Shown here one piece after another: positions 32,117-44,367 of a stretch of DNA of 64,000 bases. The stretch is from assembly GCA_023053685.1 (NCBI GenBank), contig JALIGW010000005.1, forward strand, positions 51,821,742-51,885,741. Reading direction: 5' to 3'. Made by a program: the position numbers and the translations under genes. The stretch comes from Diadophis punctatus similis. Taxonomy: Eukaryota > Chordata > Lepidosauria > Squamata > Dipsadidae. Under the pieces are notes generated by a model. It saw only the letters and a program-made list of their open reading frames with translations. It ran no database searches and was not told the origin of the DNA. Within the stretch, counting starts at the first letter, position 1. Each line of letters begins with the position of its first letter.

Positions 32117-34442
32117 ATATCCATCTTATAATATGCTATATATCAAAAGTTTTGAAACTACAGTACCTGAATCATCCTTAAAATGTACCAATTGAATCAA
32201 CAAGACTTAGCCATAACTGACTAAATCTGAATCCACCTAACAGATGTGAAGGTGAAAATATAAAACAATAAAACAAACAATAATAACAGTAAGGCTATCA
32301 TTTGTAGTTAATTTGAAGTTTGCTACTTTTTTAGTAGTTCTAGTGATTTGTATTGTTAAGTGTCAACAACCAAATGACAGAAAGCCTGCCATTAATTGTC
32401 ATCTCTTCCTAGGATTCTTAGTTAAAAAAAAAAGATCTGAAGACATGGTACTTTTGTAGTCCATGCCTGAGCTCATCACTAAAAGCAATTCAAAAATTAA
32501 GCATGAATAATGCAAATATGGATTTCTTTGATATATATGCAAAAGACTGAAGTTATGTACCGTCTCTTCCCATAGAGCTGCATCATAAACTGAAATAAAT
32601 GGGATGACTCAAGTAGAACAGATTTTCTATATGTAGATTGGTATTTGTATAGTTCTAAAGCAAAGTTATGTGCAAACTACAAAGTTGCAATAGATTGCTC
32701 ATCATAACAAGGGTCACTTAGGTGAGGTGGGAAGTGTAGCAATTTAAGAAATAAATAAACAGTATAGGTCTTTTCACAATGAAAGGCAGAATGGCAGATT
32801 AGCACCTCAACTAATTAAGACTGTCACGTGTAAAGAAATTAATATCAGCAAAATGCACACACCTCTGAGAAGTTTGACTTTAAAAATAAATTTCCCTGTT
32901 TTTTTCACATATTGTGTTCCCTTTCTCAATTAAGTATCTCCTACAAATATAACTCTGTGCGCAGTGCATGTGTCAGAGTGCCTCCTTTTCCTTCTTTAAT
33001 GCATCAGGGTATACAAAATGAACCACAGGGTAGGCAAACAAATAGTGATTATAGCTTCAGAAATGACATCTCCTATATAATGCTTCACGGTGCTGAGCAA
33101 TATATACTCTTTATCTCTTCAATTTCCATCTACTTCTTTGTTAATAAGCACTGACTACAAAGCAGAACAAAGCCTTAACCCTAGAATTAGTCTGAGTCTA
33201 CTGTGGGCTGGTCTCACTCATTCAACCTCTACTGTCATAGTAACAACGTCTACAGGGTCAAATATTATTCCAAGTCTTTGCCATTCTTTCAACTGAGTTC
33301 AAGGATGTCCTTGGATTGGCAACCTCTTTTACTGAACCTATATATTTCCTATAGTTGTTCATTCTACAATATATACAGAATACACTCCCTTATGCTAGCT
33401 GGAATATGTTTTTTAAGTATGTATGTGGGAGAGATAGATACCTGTTTGTTAAACATTCAGTGTGGTTTGTGTACTATATAAGCCAGCCAAAATCCTCAGT
33501 TCTAACTTTAGCCCTTCTGTTAAACCATAAACTGAAATGAAGAAGGATTCATCTTATAATTTTGTGGGAGAGCTGGGTAACATTGTAAGAGTGGTAAAAC
33601 CAATGTTATCTTCACTCTAAATCTGAAAACTAAGATTTAATAGGAGAGTTATAATATACAGAGTTAATGAAATGCTCATGAGCAGATAGATCATCATGTT
33701 CTTCAGACCAATTCATTATAAACTGCATGCTTCATTTACATGCATTTCGGATATTTTTCCCAGAGAGATAACAAAACATAGGTCTCTTCTGCAAACAAAT
33801 AAACACATTTCTCTTGCAAGAGATCCCTCCCACAGCATAAGAATTATCATAGAGAAAAAAATGTTGAGACAGGTAGAATTAAATATAGACAAATAAAAGT
33901 AAAATAAGGGGTTTCAAATCAGTTAATTTTACTCACTGGACAGGAAAAAGCTTGAATGTAAACTGTGTGGGATTTTTCAAACCAATGGCCTGGCTTTTGC
34001 TGCTGCTGCTGCTGCTTGTAGCCTATGAAAAAAATATTAGCATGTATAGTATTAATGTTGTTAACATGGGAATCATATCCATAGTTGAACCTGGTCTTTG
34101 GACCATGAGAAAGTGTGGAACAAGACCGAAGGAAGAAAAAGACATGACTGTATAACAGAAACTATGAACTAGTTTTACTTATATGTATAAATGAAAAACT
34201 ATTATTTCTCTGCTTGTTTCTTAGGTTAACATATAGGACCATGGTTACCTAAAGGTTATCTAAAAACCTCTTATCAGGCTATGTGTAGAAGCCACAGCTG
34301 TATATTAGAGAATATTTGTAGGTAGCATTGATGCTGTTACCTACTGGAGTAATGAAATGTCTGCAAGAAAGCAACAAAGCTTAGAGAAAACCAAGGACCT
34401 CAAGCTATCTATCCCTGAATCAGACTTAATTCTCCCTAATTT
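32117..34442. other. AT-rich stretch, nothing recognised
   Basis: About 2.3 kb with only short open frames. A short (CTG)n tract lies near 33996-34015. Confidence 0.4.
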
Positions 34443-34542
34443 CTTTAGATCAATGTTTCTCAACTTCATGCCATCTGGGTATTATGGAAGCTGAAATCCA
34501 GACATTCTAAAGTTGTCAAAGTTGAGAAACACTACTTTAGAT
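34443..34542. mobile_element. Small palindromic hAT element, 84 bp, with 8-bp TSD
   Basis: The element is 34451-34534. Ends are CAATGTTTCTCAACTT and GTTGAGAAACACTA. Perfect duplication CTTTAGAT (34443-34450, 34535-34542). It resembles the common CAGTGTTTCTCAACC hAT MITE with an eroded interior. Confidence 0.85.
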
Positions 34543-34680
34543 CAGGAGCTTTCTGAGTATGCATATTTTAAAAATGTAACCACCCGAGCATACATCAAAT
34601 ATATATACTTGAGGGTTATTTCTAAGTACAACTCTTATTTTTTAAAATGTAATCATTTTCATTCATATTTATGCAAATTG

Positions 34681-34831
34681 GTCTAGTACAGGGGTAGGCA
34701 GAGTTGGCTCTTCTATGACTCGTGGACTTCAACTCCCAAAATTCCTGAGCCAATCATGCTAGCTCAGGAATTCTGGGAGTTGAAGTCCACGAGTCATAGA
34801 AGAGCCAACTTTGCCTACCCCTGGTCTAAGA
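34681..34831. mobile_element. Palindromic hAT element, 135 bp
   Basis: The element is 34689-34823, same family and length as 7145-7279. Ends are CAGGGGTAGGCAGAGTTGGC and GCCAACTTTGCCTACCCCTG. The flanks GTCTAGTA and GTCTAAGA match at 6 of 8 positions and fit the hAT target preference nTCTAGAn. Confidence 0.9.
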
Positions 34832-34862
34832 GACAATTTTTGGGAGGTGAGATGTGTACATT

Positions 34863-35122
34863 GAGCCGAGGTGGCGCAGTGGTTAGAGGCAGTACTGCAG
34901 GTCACTTTAGCTGACTGTGATCCACAGGTCAGCGGTTCAAATCTCACCGGCTCAAGGTTGACTCAGCCTTCCATCCTTCCGAGGTAGGTAAAATGAGGAC
35001 CCAGATTGTTGGGGGCAATATAAAAATACATTGCTTACTGGTGTAAACCGCTTAGAGAGTGCTTGCACTGTGAGGCGGTATATAAATCTCACAAAATAAA
35101 TAAATAAATAAATAAATAAATA
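34863..35122 (+). mobile_element. tRNA-derived SINE with (AAAT)n tail
   Basis: A box TGGCGCAGTGG at 34872-34882 and B box GGTTCAAATCT at 34934-34944, correctly spaced for RNA polymerase III. The body has GGTTGACTCAGCCTTCCATC and a 3' domain AAACCGCTTAGAGAG, ending in (AAAT)n. Confidence 0.93.
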
Positions 35123-35639
35123 CATTTCTAATACTGAAGTCAGAATGTTGTACTAGTGAAAGAGAATCCTAAGGAAATATGTTACTTGTAAAAACTCTCT
35201 TTTGCAACCTTCAGAAATGTAATAAAAGCATTAAATATCAGTTTTCTATTTATAGTGTATGTATTGATTATTGATTTGTGTTACTTGCCAAAAATGGATA
35301 GTGTAGTTTCCACAGGTTTGATGAAGGATATACATGAAAAGTTGCAAGCCCAAAATAGGCAATTACAAACAAAGAGACATATTTTCTTCTTGGTCAAAGG
35401 ATTCCTCTCAAAAATTGAGTATTTCCACTAGCCCATAATGTTTGCATCTTATTGTCCAACCCATTGCAGTCTTCTGCCACCACTCCCCAAATTCTAAACA
35501 TCCCCTGACTTCCAAAATATTCCCATAATTGCCTTATGCTTGTTTTGGTACCAAGTTTTCCATAGCTTTTGACAGCAGCAGACAAGTTTATGAAGTGTAG
35601 GACAGTTCATGTAACTAATACAACTTTGTGGTCTAATGT
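35123..35639. other. Unassigned sequence
   Basis: Nothing recognised with confidence. Confidence 0.4.
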
Positions 35640-35701
35640 CAGATTGCTTCCATATCCATTCAAGGTTTGGGTTATCACTTTTAAAGCCCTTTATGTCATG
35701 G

Positions 35702-36708
35702 GTCCAAGTCAGAGGTGGTATTCAGCCGGTTCGGACCAGTTCGGGCGAATTGGTAGTAGCGACCTGTGGGTGCCCACCCGCCCCGGCGCTATGCCATCCT
35801 ATTAAGGCACATTTTGAAGCCGCGTGCATGCGTGCAAGCCGCACATTCAAGCAAAGTGCCTGTGCGGAAGGCCGCACGCATGTGTGGAAGGTGCATGCTC
35901 ACATTTGTGAACCGGTTGTTGTGGCCTGCCCCTGCAACTGATAGTGGATCCCTGTCAAGAAGAGACCGACTTGGTGTTGTGCCAGAGGCCTGTGCAGCTG
36001 GTACCTGAGTCAGACAGTGAGGAGGCTGGCGAGGACTCAGTGCCAGAGGCAGAGGTTCAGCCAGGGCCTTCAGAACCTCCAGCACCTCATAGCAGAACCT
36101 CCAGCACCTCATAGCAGTGATGAGGGAGAGAGGCTTCTGAATGCAGAACCTCCAGCACCTCATAGCAGTGATGAGGGAGAAGAGGCTTCTGAATGCAAGG
36201 GCTCACAGAGCTGCTAAGAGACAGGAATGGTTACTCCAGAGGAGGTCTCCTCAGGAGTAAAACTTGGGGCTAATTGGCCACTCCCCTAGTCTATTTAAGA
36301 ACAGTAGAGGCAGCTGAAAATCTGCAGGAAACAATAGTTCAGATTCTGGTATCTGTCATACATCGTCTTGTGAATTCATGTTTCTCTGTTTTGGATTTCT
36401 TATCAAGAAAGACTCCTCGGCATATTGCCAAGCCTTCGGACATTACGTGAGATAACCAGAACTAATTGCATTGTTTTGAGTTAAGACTGACTGAACGCCA
36501 GCTGCTAATGAAGACTAATTAGCAGCTGACTTTCTACAAGAAAGGATTGCTTCTTTTGTTTTGTGTGTGATGCCACTGCTAAGCCAGTTATTAGCAGTGG
36601 TTCATTAATTAAACTAAGTTCATTCAAACGGTGTGGTTTTTGATACGTTCGTAACTGGGGACAGAACACCGGTAGGGAAAGTAAGTGAATACCACCTCTG
36701 GTCCAAGT
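35702..36708 (+). mobile_element. Non-autonomous hAT element, 991 bp, carrying a nested solo LTR
   Basis: The element is 35710-36700. Ends are CAGAGGTGGTATTCAGCCGG and GTGAATACCACCTCTG. Perfect duplication GTCCAAGT (35702-35709, 36701-36708). Without the nested LTR and its 5-bp duplication (35917-36673) the hAT part is about 234 bp, the usual MITE size. Confidence 0.93.
35912..36673 (+). mobile_element. Solo LTR, 752 bp, with 5-bp TSD
   Basis: The LTR is 35917-36668. It starts TGTTGTGGCC, ends GGGGACAGAACA and is flanked by CCGGT on both sides (35912-35916, 36669-36673). A TATTTAAG box lies at 36292-36299, an ATTAAA signal near 36608 and a GT-rich tract at 36631-36640, giving a plausible U3-R-U5. 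The U3 part holds about two copies of a 52-57-bp unit (CAGAACCTCCAGCACCTCAT). Class (Gypsy-type or endogenous retrovirus) not determined; no internal coding region remains. Confidence 0.82.
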
Positions 36709-37014
36709 TATCTTAGGAACTGTCTTATCCTACTGGGATTGGTCTGTCCCACTAACACTGCAGAAGGGACATCATTAATCAAGGAATTCTGGATGGTGGG
36801 GTCCAAAAGAACCTTTTCTGCCATGGCTCCTAATTTCTGCAACATAGTGCGTTCCAAAGGAGATCCGCACCACTCTTTTGTTAATTTCAAATAAGATTTA
36901 ATGTTAATATTTATTATTATATTATTTTCCTGTTTTATCTTGTTTTTACTTGGTTATAAGCTGCCTAGACTTGCCTTTTGGTGAGATTGGTGGCATATGA
37001 ATTTAATAAATAAA

Positions 37015-38779
37015 TCAAACAAAAAGTAGTTTTTGGTTCTCAGCTGATTTAAAGCAATTTATCTCATCAGTCACCCCACAATGCCTTATAGAAGACCCGG
37101 TTGTACAGATAAGTAAGGATTGGAATTCTTTTCTGAAAACCAAAGAAACCCACAGAGGCTGATACAGTATTATTTGCCAGTGTAAACATAATGACTGCTC
37201 CTTCCAGCAACTAAAATGATTTTGGAAATAAATACGCATGCCTCTCGTGATGTTATTTCAAGAAATTTCTTGTCCCTAAGAAGAAATGCAATCTAAGAAG
37301 AATCAGGGTCAGCAAATCCTTATTTCCATTGATCCAAAGCAGCTGTAAAATAGCAGAGCTAAACGGTGGGCGGTGGGAGATATTTTGTACCAGCATGATG
37401 CCTTCATGGCTATAAAGAAAAAGAGGATGGCAAACACTTGCATGAGAATGTTAAGAAATTAAAATAAGCAGAATAAAAGGAATAAACAATGAAAACCACT
37501 TTTCCATCTTCAGAGAGAATAAGAATCAAGGAGATCAAAGCACAATTGCTTATTTTACTAGTTGTCCAGCCAATCAGTTCCATTTTCCACAACAACTGAA
37601 TAAACACATATCCTTCAAATGAATGCTTTGTAAGGCCACCTGCACCCAACTCAACACTGAACCTAAGTGACATTTTAAACATTCTCATGAGAAGTCTATT
37701 TCTTTCTCATAAAACAGGATATAGTATTCCAACAAATGATTGAAACACATGTAGTATTTTCCAAGCAGGTTATTGCAGTTCAAGATGTATTTCTTTTCCA
37801 ACCCTTCTCCAACCCTCAGCTCATGCAATTTGAAAGACAGGGAAAGAATGTTGCTTTTTGATATGATCCCCATGAATAGGAAAATAGAAAGTGTTATCTT
37901 ACAGATCCCCAATAATTGCAGAGATTTGTAGAACTGCAGGGGCTTTACCATATACCATATTCCAGAAGCATTATAAAAACGTAATTCTGATACATATTGT
38001 TCTGGGCATGGGGATGAGAAATGGGAATGTGAAAATTACAGGAAGAAAGAAGCTGCTATGTTAATGTGCAAATGATTCATAAAGCCAGGACTATCTTATA
38101 TCAGGTTTGAATATTTGTCCATCTATCGCAGAACTGTGTAAATGTGTAGCCTTGTCAAGCTAAGTATTCTACAGCTGGAAACACAGCTTCCAGAATTCCT
38201 CCTCAGTGTAACCATTAAGTACGTATTTACACCTTCAAAATCTGGAAGACACCTGAATAGAGAATGCTGTAAATTTTCATATAGATGTTTTTTTTCAGCC
38301 ATAGCTAATGATACCTAGGTGGTAATCCATTTTAAAGAAAAAAAATCCACTGTCTTGACTTTGAAGAAGCAAGATAGGAAGAGTATTGATGCCTTTGAGC
38401 TTTGTTGTGGAAAAGACCCCCGAGAATATTATGGACAACCAAGAAAATAAACCGATGAATATTGAACAAATCAACCCAGAGTTCTCATTTGAGGCACAAA
38501 TGACCATGCTCATATTATCCAGTTTTGGACACATTATGCAAAGATCTAGCTCTTTGGAGAAGGCTGTAGTCTCAGAAAGGTAGAAGGAAAGAGAAGAAGA
38601 GAACAACAAGCAGCAGGTTGGATGGACTGAGTTACTGGGCTGATCAGTACACTGTTTACAGTGATCGTCAGGGAGAAAAATCTATTTATGTCATCACTAG
38701 GAGATGAAAGCAACTCGATGGCATATAATCAATAAGTGAATCAATCCAACCAATGTCACTGGACCTTAAAATGGCAGAT
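37015..38779. other. AT-rich stretch, nothing recognised
   Basis: About 1.8 kb with no repeat family or coding frame I can support. Confidence 0.4.
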
Positions 38780-39338
38780 TAATCTACACTTTGTTGTTGT
38801 TGTTGTTGTTAGTCGCGAAGTCGTGTCCGACCTATTGTGACCCCATGGACAATGTTCCTCCAGGCCTTCCTGTCCTCTACTACCCCCAGAGTCCATTTTA
38901 GCTCACGCCGACTACTTCAGTGACTCCATCCAGCCACCTCATTCTCTGCCGTCCCCTTCTTCTTTTGCCCTCAATCGTTCCCAGCATTAGGCTCTTCTCC
39001 AGTGAGTCCTTCCTTCTCATTAGGTGGCCAAAGTATTTGAGTTTCATCTTCAGGATCTGGCCTTCTAAAGAGCAGTCAGGGTTGATCTCCTCTAGGACTG
39101 ACCAGTTTGATCACCTTGCAGTCCAAGGGACTTGCAGGAGTCTTCTAAAGCACCATAGTTCAAAGGCCTCAATTCTTTGGTGCTCAGCCTTCCTTATGGC
39201 CCAACTTTTACAGCCATACATTGCAACTGGAAAAACCATAGCCTTGACTATACCCACTTTTGTTGGCAGGGTGATGTCTCTGCTTTTTAGTATGCTGTCT
39301 AGGTTTGCCATGGCTTTCCTCCCCAGGTAATCTACACT
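38780..39338 (-). mobile_element. RTE-Bov-B LINE, 537 bp, with 11-bp TSD
   Basis: The element is 38791-39327 in antisense. Its (TTG)n left end is the element's 3' tail, followed by AGTCGCGAAGTCGTGTCCGA. The minus-strand coding reads VAMYGCKSWAIRKAEHQR and LWCFRRLLQVPWTAR. Perfect 11-bp duplication TAATCTACACT (38780-38790, 39328-39338). This is the signature of target-primed reverse transcription with 5' truncation. Confidence 0.95.
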
Positions 39339-39611
39339 TACCTGAATTCAAAGACCTTGTGTGACTTCTATAGCTTAGTAGCACCAAGGAGAAGATTACT
39401 AAAGCCACTGTTAGAACTTACAGTAAAGGTAGAAAAAGCTCCAGCCCCCAGTAATCAGTTTAGCAAAATGTCATAATATCACACAAGCTATCAATAATCC
39501 AGGAATATCAGCCCAATTGCATTCACTAACTTTTTCCAAGAGCAACTAATCCCTAATAGGCAAGGTAGGCAAAGTTTGAAACTAGATATGCTTTCTTAAG
39601 CAAATGCAAAT
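39339..39611. other. Spacer
   Basis: Nothing recognised. Confidence 0.4.
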
Positions 39612-40154
39612 ACCTTATCCAGGGGTGGGCTCCTGGGGGTTTGGCAGGGTTCGGGCGATCCTCTAGCCAAGGATCGCTGGGGTTTGGTGAACCCCCAAAT
39701 GCCACCCCTGGCTGGCCATGCCCACCCTGCCCACCCCACCCACCCCTCCCAGGAGTCTCCACGCAGCCCATTCATCATTCCAGGTAAGTGCAGGAGCTGT
39801 GCAGAGGGTTTGGGAGGGCAAAAAATGGGCCTATCCTAGGTTCTGGAAGTCCAGAAATGGGCCTGTTTCCAGCCTCTGGTGGGCCTCCGGAGCCTGGGGA
39901 AGGCCGTTTTCACCCTCCCCAGGTTTCGGAGGCTTTCCCCAAGCCTCTGGGAGGGTGAAAATCGGCCCTCCCAGAAGGTCCAAAAGGCCGGAAACGGGCT
40001 TGAAAAAAGCCTCCGTAGCCGGGGAGGGTGAAAAATGTGACCCCTGCTGTGGTGCAGGTGGCTGACTGGACCATGCCCACCATGGCCACACCCACCCAGC
40101 AACGGGGCAGCGAACCCATTGCTAAAGGATCTGAAGCCCACCCCTGACATTATC
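39612..40154. mobile_element. GC-rich non-autonomous hAT element, 527 bp
   Basis: The element is 39620-40146. Ends are CAGGGGTGGGCTCCTGGGGG and GAAGCCCACCCCTG. The flanks ACCTTATC and ACATTATC match at 7 of 8 positions. The interior is rich in GGGAGGGTGAAAA-type segments shared with 7418-7843. No transposase. Confidence 0.88.
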
Positions 40155-40389
40155 CATATCCTAAGGACAATATATTAGTCTATTTTTGAATAAATGTACA
40201 TATGTTAGATAACTGGGATACTTGCATTACAATGGAATTTACTTTACAACAGTTTGAACTATTCTGCTCTTTTCAGCTTTGTAATCATATTTCTATGTCT
40301 GTCTTCCAAACATTTCTTTTATGTACACATATCTCCTCTAGAACTTTTTACAAGAATAATATATAGCAATACATAACTGTCACATATAG
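40155..40389. other. AT-rich spacer
   Basis: Nothing recognised. Confidence 0.4.
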
Positions 40390-40860
40390 CTTTACTTTTT
40401 TATTTATATTTGTAAAGGATTTTATAGGAAATAAAAGACAAATCTAAAGAAAAAGAGAAAAAAGAAAATGTGCAAGAGAAGAAAAGAAGGAATCTAAAGT
40501 TATGAAATATAATTACGAGGTCGTAATTCCAACCTCTTCAACAAATAATTATAATCTTATAATCTTCCCTCCCAGATGTTATACAAATTCCTCCCTGAGT
40601 TTACATCTTTTTAAATACTCAAACTCATAAATCATATGATTTTTTTTCTTCTTTTAGCAAAAAGTCCATATAGGTTTTCCAGTGTTTCAGTGTTTTGTTT
40701 TTTGCCTTTGGTTCATTTTGTCATTTCAGCAAATTCTGACATTTCACAATCCATTCCTCTCCATTGTGCGGATTTAATTGTTCTTCCATTTCTGAACACA
40801 CAATAATCTTCCTTATATATTTATACAAAATCAATCTGCACGAGTCTTATTTTGTTTGAC
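40390..40860 (-). mobile_element. Possible L1-like LINE 3' end, antisense
   Basis: On the minus strand a short coding-like stretch includes HWKTYMDFLLKE, then a pyrimidine-rich 3' UTR with an AATAAA-like end. The WKxxxDFL pattern resembles L1 ORF2 C-termini. No intact frame; family uncertain. Confidence 0.4.
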
Positions 40861-40884
40861 ATTTTTTACACCTATATGCCATCA

Positions 40885-41195
40885 GGCAGCGTGATGGCTA
40901 AAGTGGTTAAAATGCTGAGTTTGTTGGCTGGAAAACTGACAGATTAGGTTCGATGGGGCTGTCATGCACTCAGCCCCATCTTCACCTAGCTCCTGTCTAC
41001 CCATCAGTTTAAAAGCAAGTAAATGTGAGTATATAAATCTATATAACTTCGGTAGGGAGGAAACAGCACTTTGTGATGTCATGCTGGCGTCATGACGTCA
41101 CATGACCACGGAGCCATCTTTGGACAGCACCTATTTATAGGCCTTGAAACAGAGATGAGGGCTGCCCCCATAGTCAGCAACAACCAATGGGGTAA
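40885..41195 (+). mobile_element. Sauria-type SINE
   Basis: The tRNA-like head has GATGGCTAAAGTGGTTAA (A-box region) and AGGTTCGATGGGGCT (B-box region). The body has CACATGACCACGGAGCCATC and TTGAAACAGAGATGAGGGC. In Sauria SINEs the 3' tail is borrowed from Bov-B; here it is eroded. Confidence 0.8.
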
Positions 41196-41528
41196 AATCC
41201 ATAAGGACTCCTTTTCTCATTGGTCAGCCATAGGTTTTTGTTTTTTCATTTTGTCAGCCATAGGTATTTCCTCTATACCTTACAACTGGTGGGCCTATAT
41301 TATAGCAAAACTATAAATATGTCTTGAATTTAGTGCTGCTGAATTAAATTTCATTTATTCTCACAACAATATACTGACCCTGAAGAAATCCTATGAAAAG
41401 AAGAAAAAGACAAAAAATAATGAGAATTTTACATGGAATGCTTTTTAAAAATTTTGCTTTATTTCAGGTTCTTTTTAATAATTTCTTTAGTGCGTTTAAT
41501 ATAATGACAGAAAAAGAAGAAAAAGAGA
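41196..41528. other. AT-rich spacer
   Basis: Nothing recognised. Confidence 0.4.
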
Positions 41529-41745
41529 GAGCCAATTTGGTCTAGTGGTTAAGAGGCATCAAGCTAGAAACAGGAGAATGTGAGTTCTAGTCCTGCCTTA
41601 GCCATGAAAGCCAGCTGGGTGACCTTGGCCCACTTACTCAGTCCAACCCAGCTCACAATGTTGTTATTGTGGGAAAATAGGAGGAGAGAGGAATATATGT
41701 TCATTGTCTTGAGTTATTTATTAAAAAAATGAGTGGGATTAAAAA
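41529..41745 (+). mobile_element. tRNA-derived SINE, same family as 14643-14874
   Basis: Starts GAGCCAATTTGGTCTAGTGG with A-box-like TGGTCTAGTGG and B-box-like GAGTTCTAGTCC. The body has CCAGCTGGGTGACCTTGG and GTCCAACCCAGCTCACA. The tail is AT-rich. Confidence 0.83.
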
Positions 41746-42865
41746 AAAACAAGAGACATAAGACACAAAAATACATACTATCAAGTGCTTAAAATGAATG
41801 AAAACATACAATAACAAACAAATGAGGTATAATACATTGTTGCAATAAACAGTTAGAAATCTATATATAATAATAGTACATACCTACATATATATAACTG
41901 TAATTGTTCATTGTAATTCTGTTCTTTTTCAGGTAATGAGATTACATGCTTCAGTAAGGCAACAGATGATTAGAGATAAATGGATTTTGTGTGTGTTTTC
42001 TGAACTTGAATGAATGTGTATACAAGTATTTAAATAAGAGAGCAAAGTTACTTTGTTTCTGAATGCTAGGTGTAATCTAACCATGGCAAATTTCCTACTT
42101 ATAATACAATTCAGTTGGACAATAAAGCTGTATAGCATGGTCATGTCTAGGTGCATAGATTTACCTTACTGAGGCATGGATACAATATAATTTGTTTCAT
42201 TAAGCACCTTGCATTTCCTAAAACACTTGCTTGGCAGCTCTACTAGCTGGAAGAGGATTCTGCATGGGTGCAATGCATGCCGAGAAGTTTCTTCTAGTAA
42301 TTGGAATTTAATGAAGCATTAAAACAAAGTAATAACATTTCATCATTTTTGCTGTATGAAGCTGCTTCGAATGAATGTTTGTTGAAGTTGGCTTTACATA
42401 GTCCTAGTCCATGGTCTTCAACTTAGAATTGACTTTAAAGGGCATGGCCTAATGGCCTAATTATCATGGCCTAATTCTTGGATTTCCTTCTTTTTGATCT
42501 TGCCTCAAGAGGAGTTCTGGAGTATGCAAAACCTTGCACATTGTTTTGTGAGCTTTTGCTGTATCCCTAATAAGGATATCAGTATATACTGTATATGTAC
42601 TTACATTATATATGTACTGTATATGTACATCACATTAGAGTGACTGCATGGGGTACAACATATCTGGTCAAACCAATAATTGTGGTAGAAAAAGGCATTA
42701 GAGCTTTTCATGGTGATTTAAAATCTATCGACTCTCACTGCAATGGATGACTTGGCCTTCATTGAATCTGTAGGGGAAGTCAATAAAAAGGTGATTTTCT
42801 CATAAAAGACTCAACCACATATAGAAAAATGTTATTTGGAAAGCAGATACAATTTGTGTGTGTGT
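41746..42865. other. AT-rich stretch, nothing recognised
   Basis: A tract of TATATACTGTATATGTAC-type repeats lies near 42575-42630. Otherwise nothing. Confidence 0.4.
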
Positions 42866-43147
42866 CAGTGGTGGGTTCCTACCGGTGCGGCCCACTCTAC
42901 AGTACCGGTAGTGGCCAGCAGATGGTGCTATTTGAGCGTGGCTGTACCGGTGCTGAATTTTTGGGCTTTTTTGCTTCTGCGCATGCGCGAAAGCAAAATC
43001 TCTGCGAAATCTCATGATGGGACGTGTGCGAACAATTTTGGCAAGATTTTGCTTCCATGCATGCAAAAAGAGGGGTCGCGCATGCACCAAACGTGGCGAT
43101 GCGCGCACAGAGCTCCGGTAGCAAGGTAAGAGAGCAACCCGCCCCTG
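42866..43147 (+). mobile_element. Non-autonomous hAT element, 282 bp
   Basis: Starts CAGTGGTGGGTTCCTACCGG and ends GCAACCCGCCCCTG, same family as 24975-25575. It sits directly after a (GT)n tract and no matching 8-bp duplication is visible, perhaps because the microsatellite changed. It shares CTTCTGCGCATGCG with sister copies. Confidence 0.8.
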
Positions 43148-44367
43148 TTGCTACAGCAATTATAGCAAGAGCATATCTAAGACAAAAACAAGTCTACAAT
43201 AATTACATTGCAAAGTCAGTTTGAAGCATTTTTGCCATCTTGTATGACAAGCTTTATGTATATTTTATTTGTACGCAAGTGAAAGGCATTTTATTGTGTC
43301 CCAAAGGATAAAGTATTAAGGATCATTTGCTTCCTGCTGTGTGGCCTGTCATAATTTTTTAGAAGACTGGCAAGACTAACAACTAATCAGCATGTTAATA
43401 TACTGCTTGATAGAGAGTAGTCAAGTCCGCTTTATCCAAGGCTTCTTTAATACAATCTTAATGTAATTTTTAGCTGGGATGAGGGGACTTTGTTTTTGAG
43501 AAGATAAATTGCTATCCAGATGCCAGAAATGGAAGTAAGGCTGACTCTCAGTAGGTGAAGGGGCGGGAGGGAGGAGTCAGCATTAGAAGGAGGAAAGAAG
43601 GCATTCCCACACCCCCGCTCACTGAAAGCCCCAAATTAATAATTTGTTATATCAATATTGTAACATAAAAAATAATTTTGGGAGAATCTGAGAATTAAAT
43701 CGACTTGCTGACAAATAAATATCTGGCAGAATCTTTTGAAAATGATAGCCGAAAAGTCAATTGTAAAAAGCCCTTACAGGTTTCTCAGAAAAGACTATTC
43801 ATTCCTTGTCCTGCACTACATTGTGTGTTTCCTTTTACTCTAATGCTGGGGTGAGGGGGGGGGGAAGGGAAAATACTAGGTAGAAACAGTTGTTTACAGC
43901 TCTGACATATAAAAAGCCTAAATTTCATTAGTCATTTTATAACAGGCAGGTTCTTTTCGATGTATCCTCCCTGCCACTCAAATTGGGTTTGAAAATGATT
44001 TCTGAGTGTTTGCACAGCATGCCAATTCATGTTTATGCAGAAGGTTAGTGGATTTAAACAGTGATGATCCAATAACATGAAGCAGTACATAAAATGTGTT
44101 GTGCAAGCCTTCCTATAAAAAACAAAATTATTAAAATTAGTTTTTCTTTTTAAAAAATTGCTTCTTCCCAAATAGGGAGCGACTCACCACTTAGCAGATA
44201 GCTGTACACCTACTTCAATAATAAAAGCCAACAAACAGATCTGAACAATATTGATTCTGTTTGGGGCATAATCAGGAAACTCTTATCGCCATTAGCAAGA
44301 TAACAATCCAGAGAGTTTGATGTGCCCTGAATTTGCCAGTTTGAATTTATTGAATAATAAGCAAGGA
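43148..44367. other. AT-rich stretch, nothing recognised
   Basis: A G-rich run lies near 43850-43865. No gene or repeat family recognised. Confidence 0.4.

Larger units (their letters stand above)
35640..37014 (+). mobile_element. LINE remnant (C-terminal RT tail and 3' UTR) split by a hAT insertion
   Basis: 35640-35709 and 36709-37014 join into a frame reading ITFKALYVMGP, then SYLRNCLILL, KRTFSAMAPNFCNIV and HHSFVNF. This resembles the C-terminal tail of vertebrate non-LTR RT proteins (the FKALYGMGP-like, FSAMAP-like segment). A 3' UTR with GGTTATAAGCTGCCTAGAC and an AATAAATAAAT tail follows. Clade not assigned. Confidence 0.65.

Noticed and set aside
41092..41230. Promoter-like cluster (TGACGTCA, TATAAATAG on the minus strand, CCAAT boxes)
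   Set aside because: It lies across the body and tail of a Sauria-type SINE and its edge (CACATGACCACGGAGCCATC, TTGAAACAGAGATGAGGGC), so the motifs are better explained as SINE sequence.
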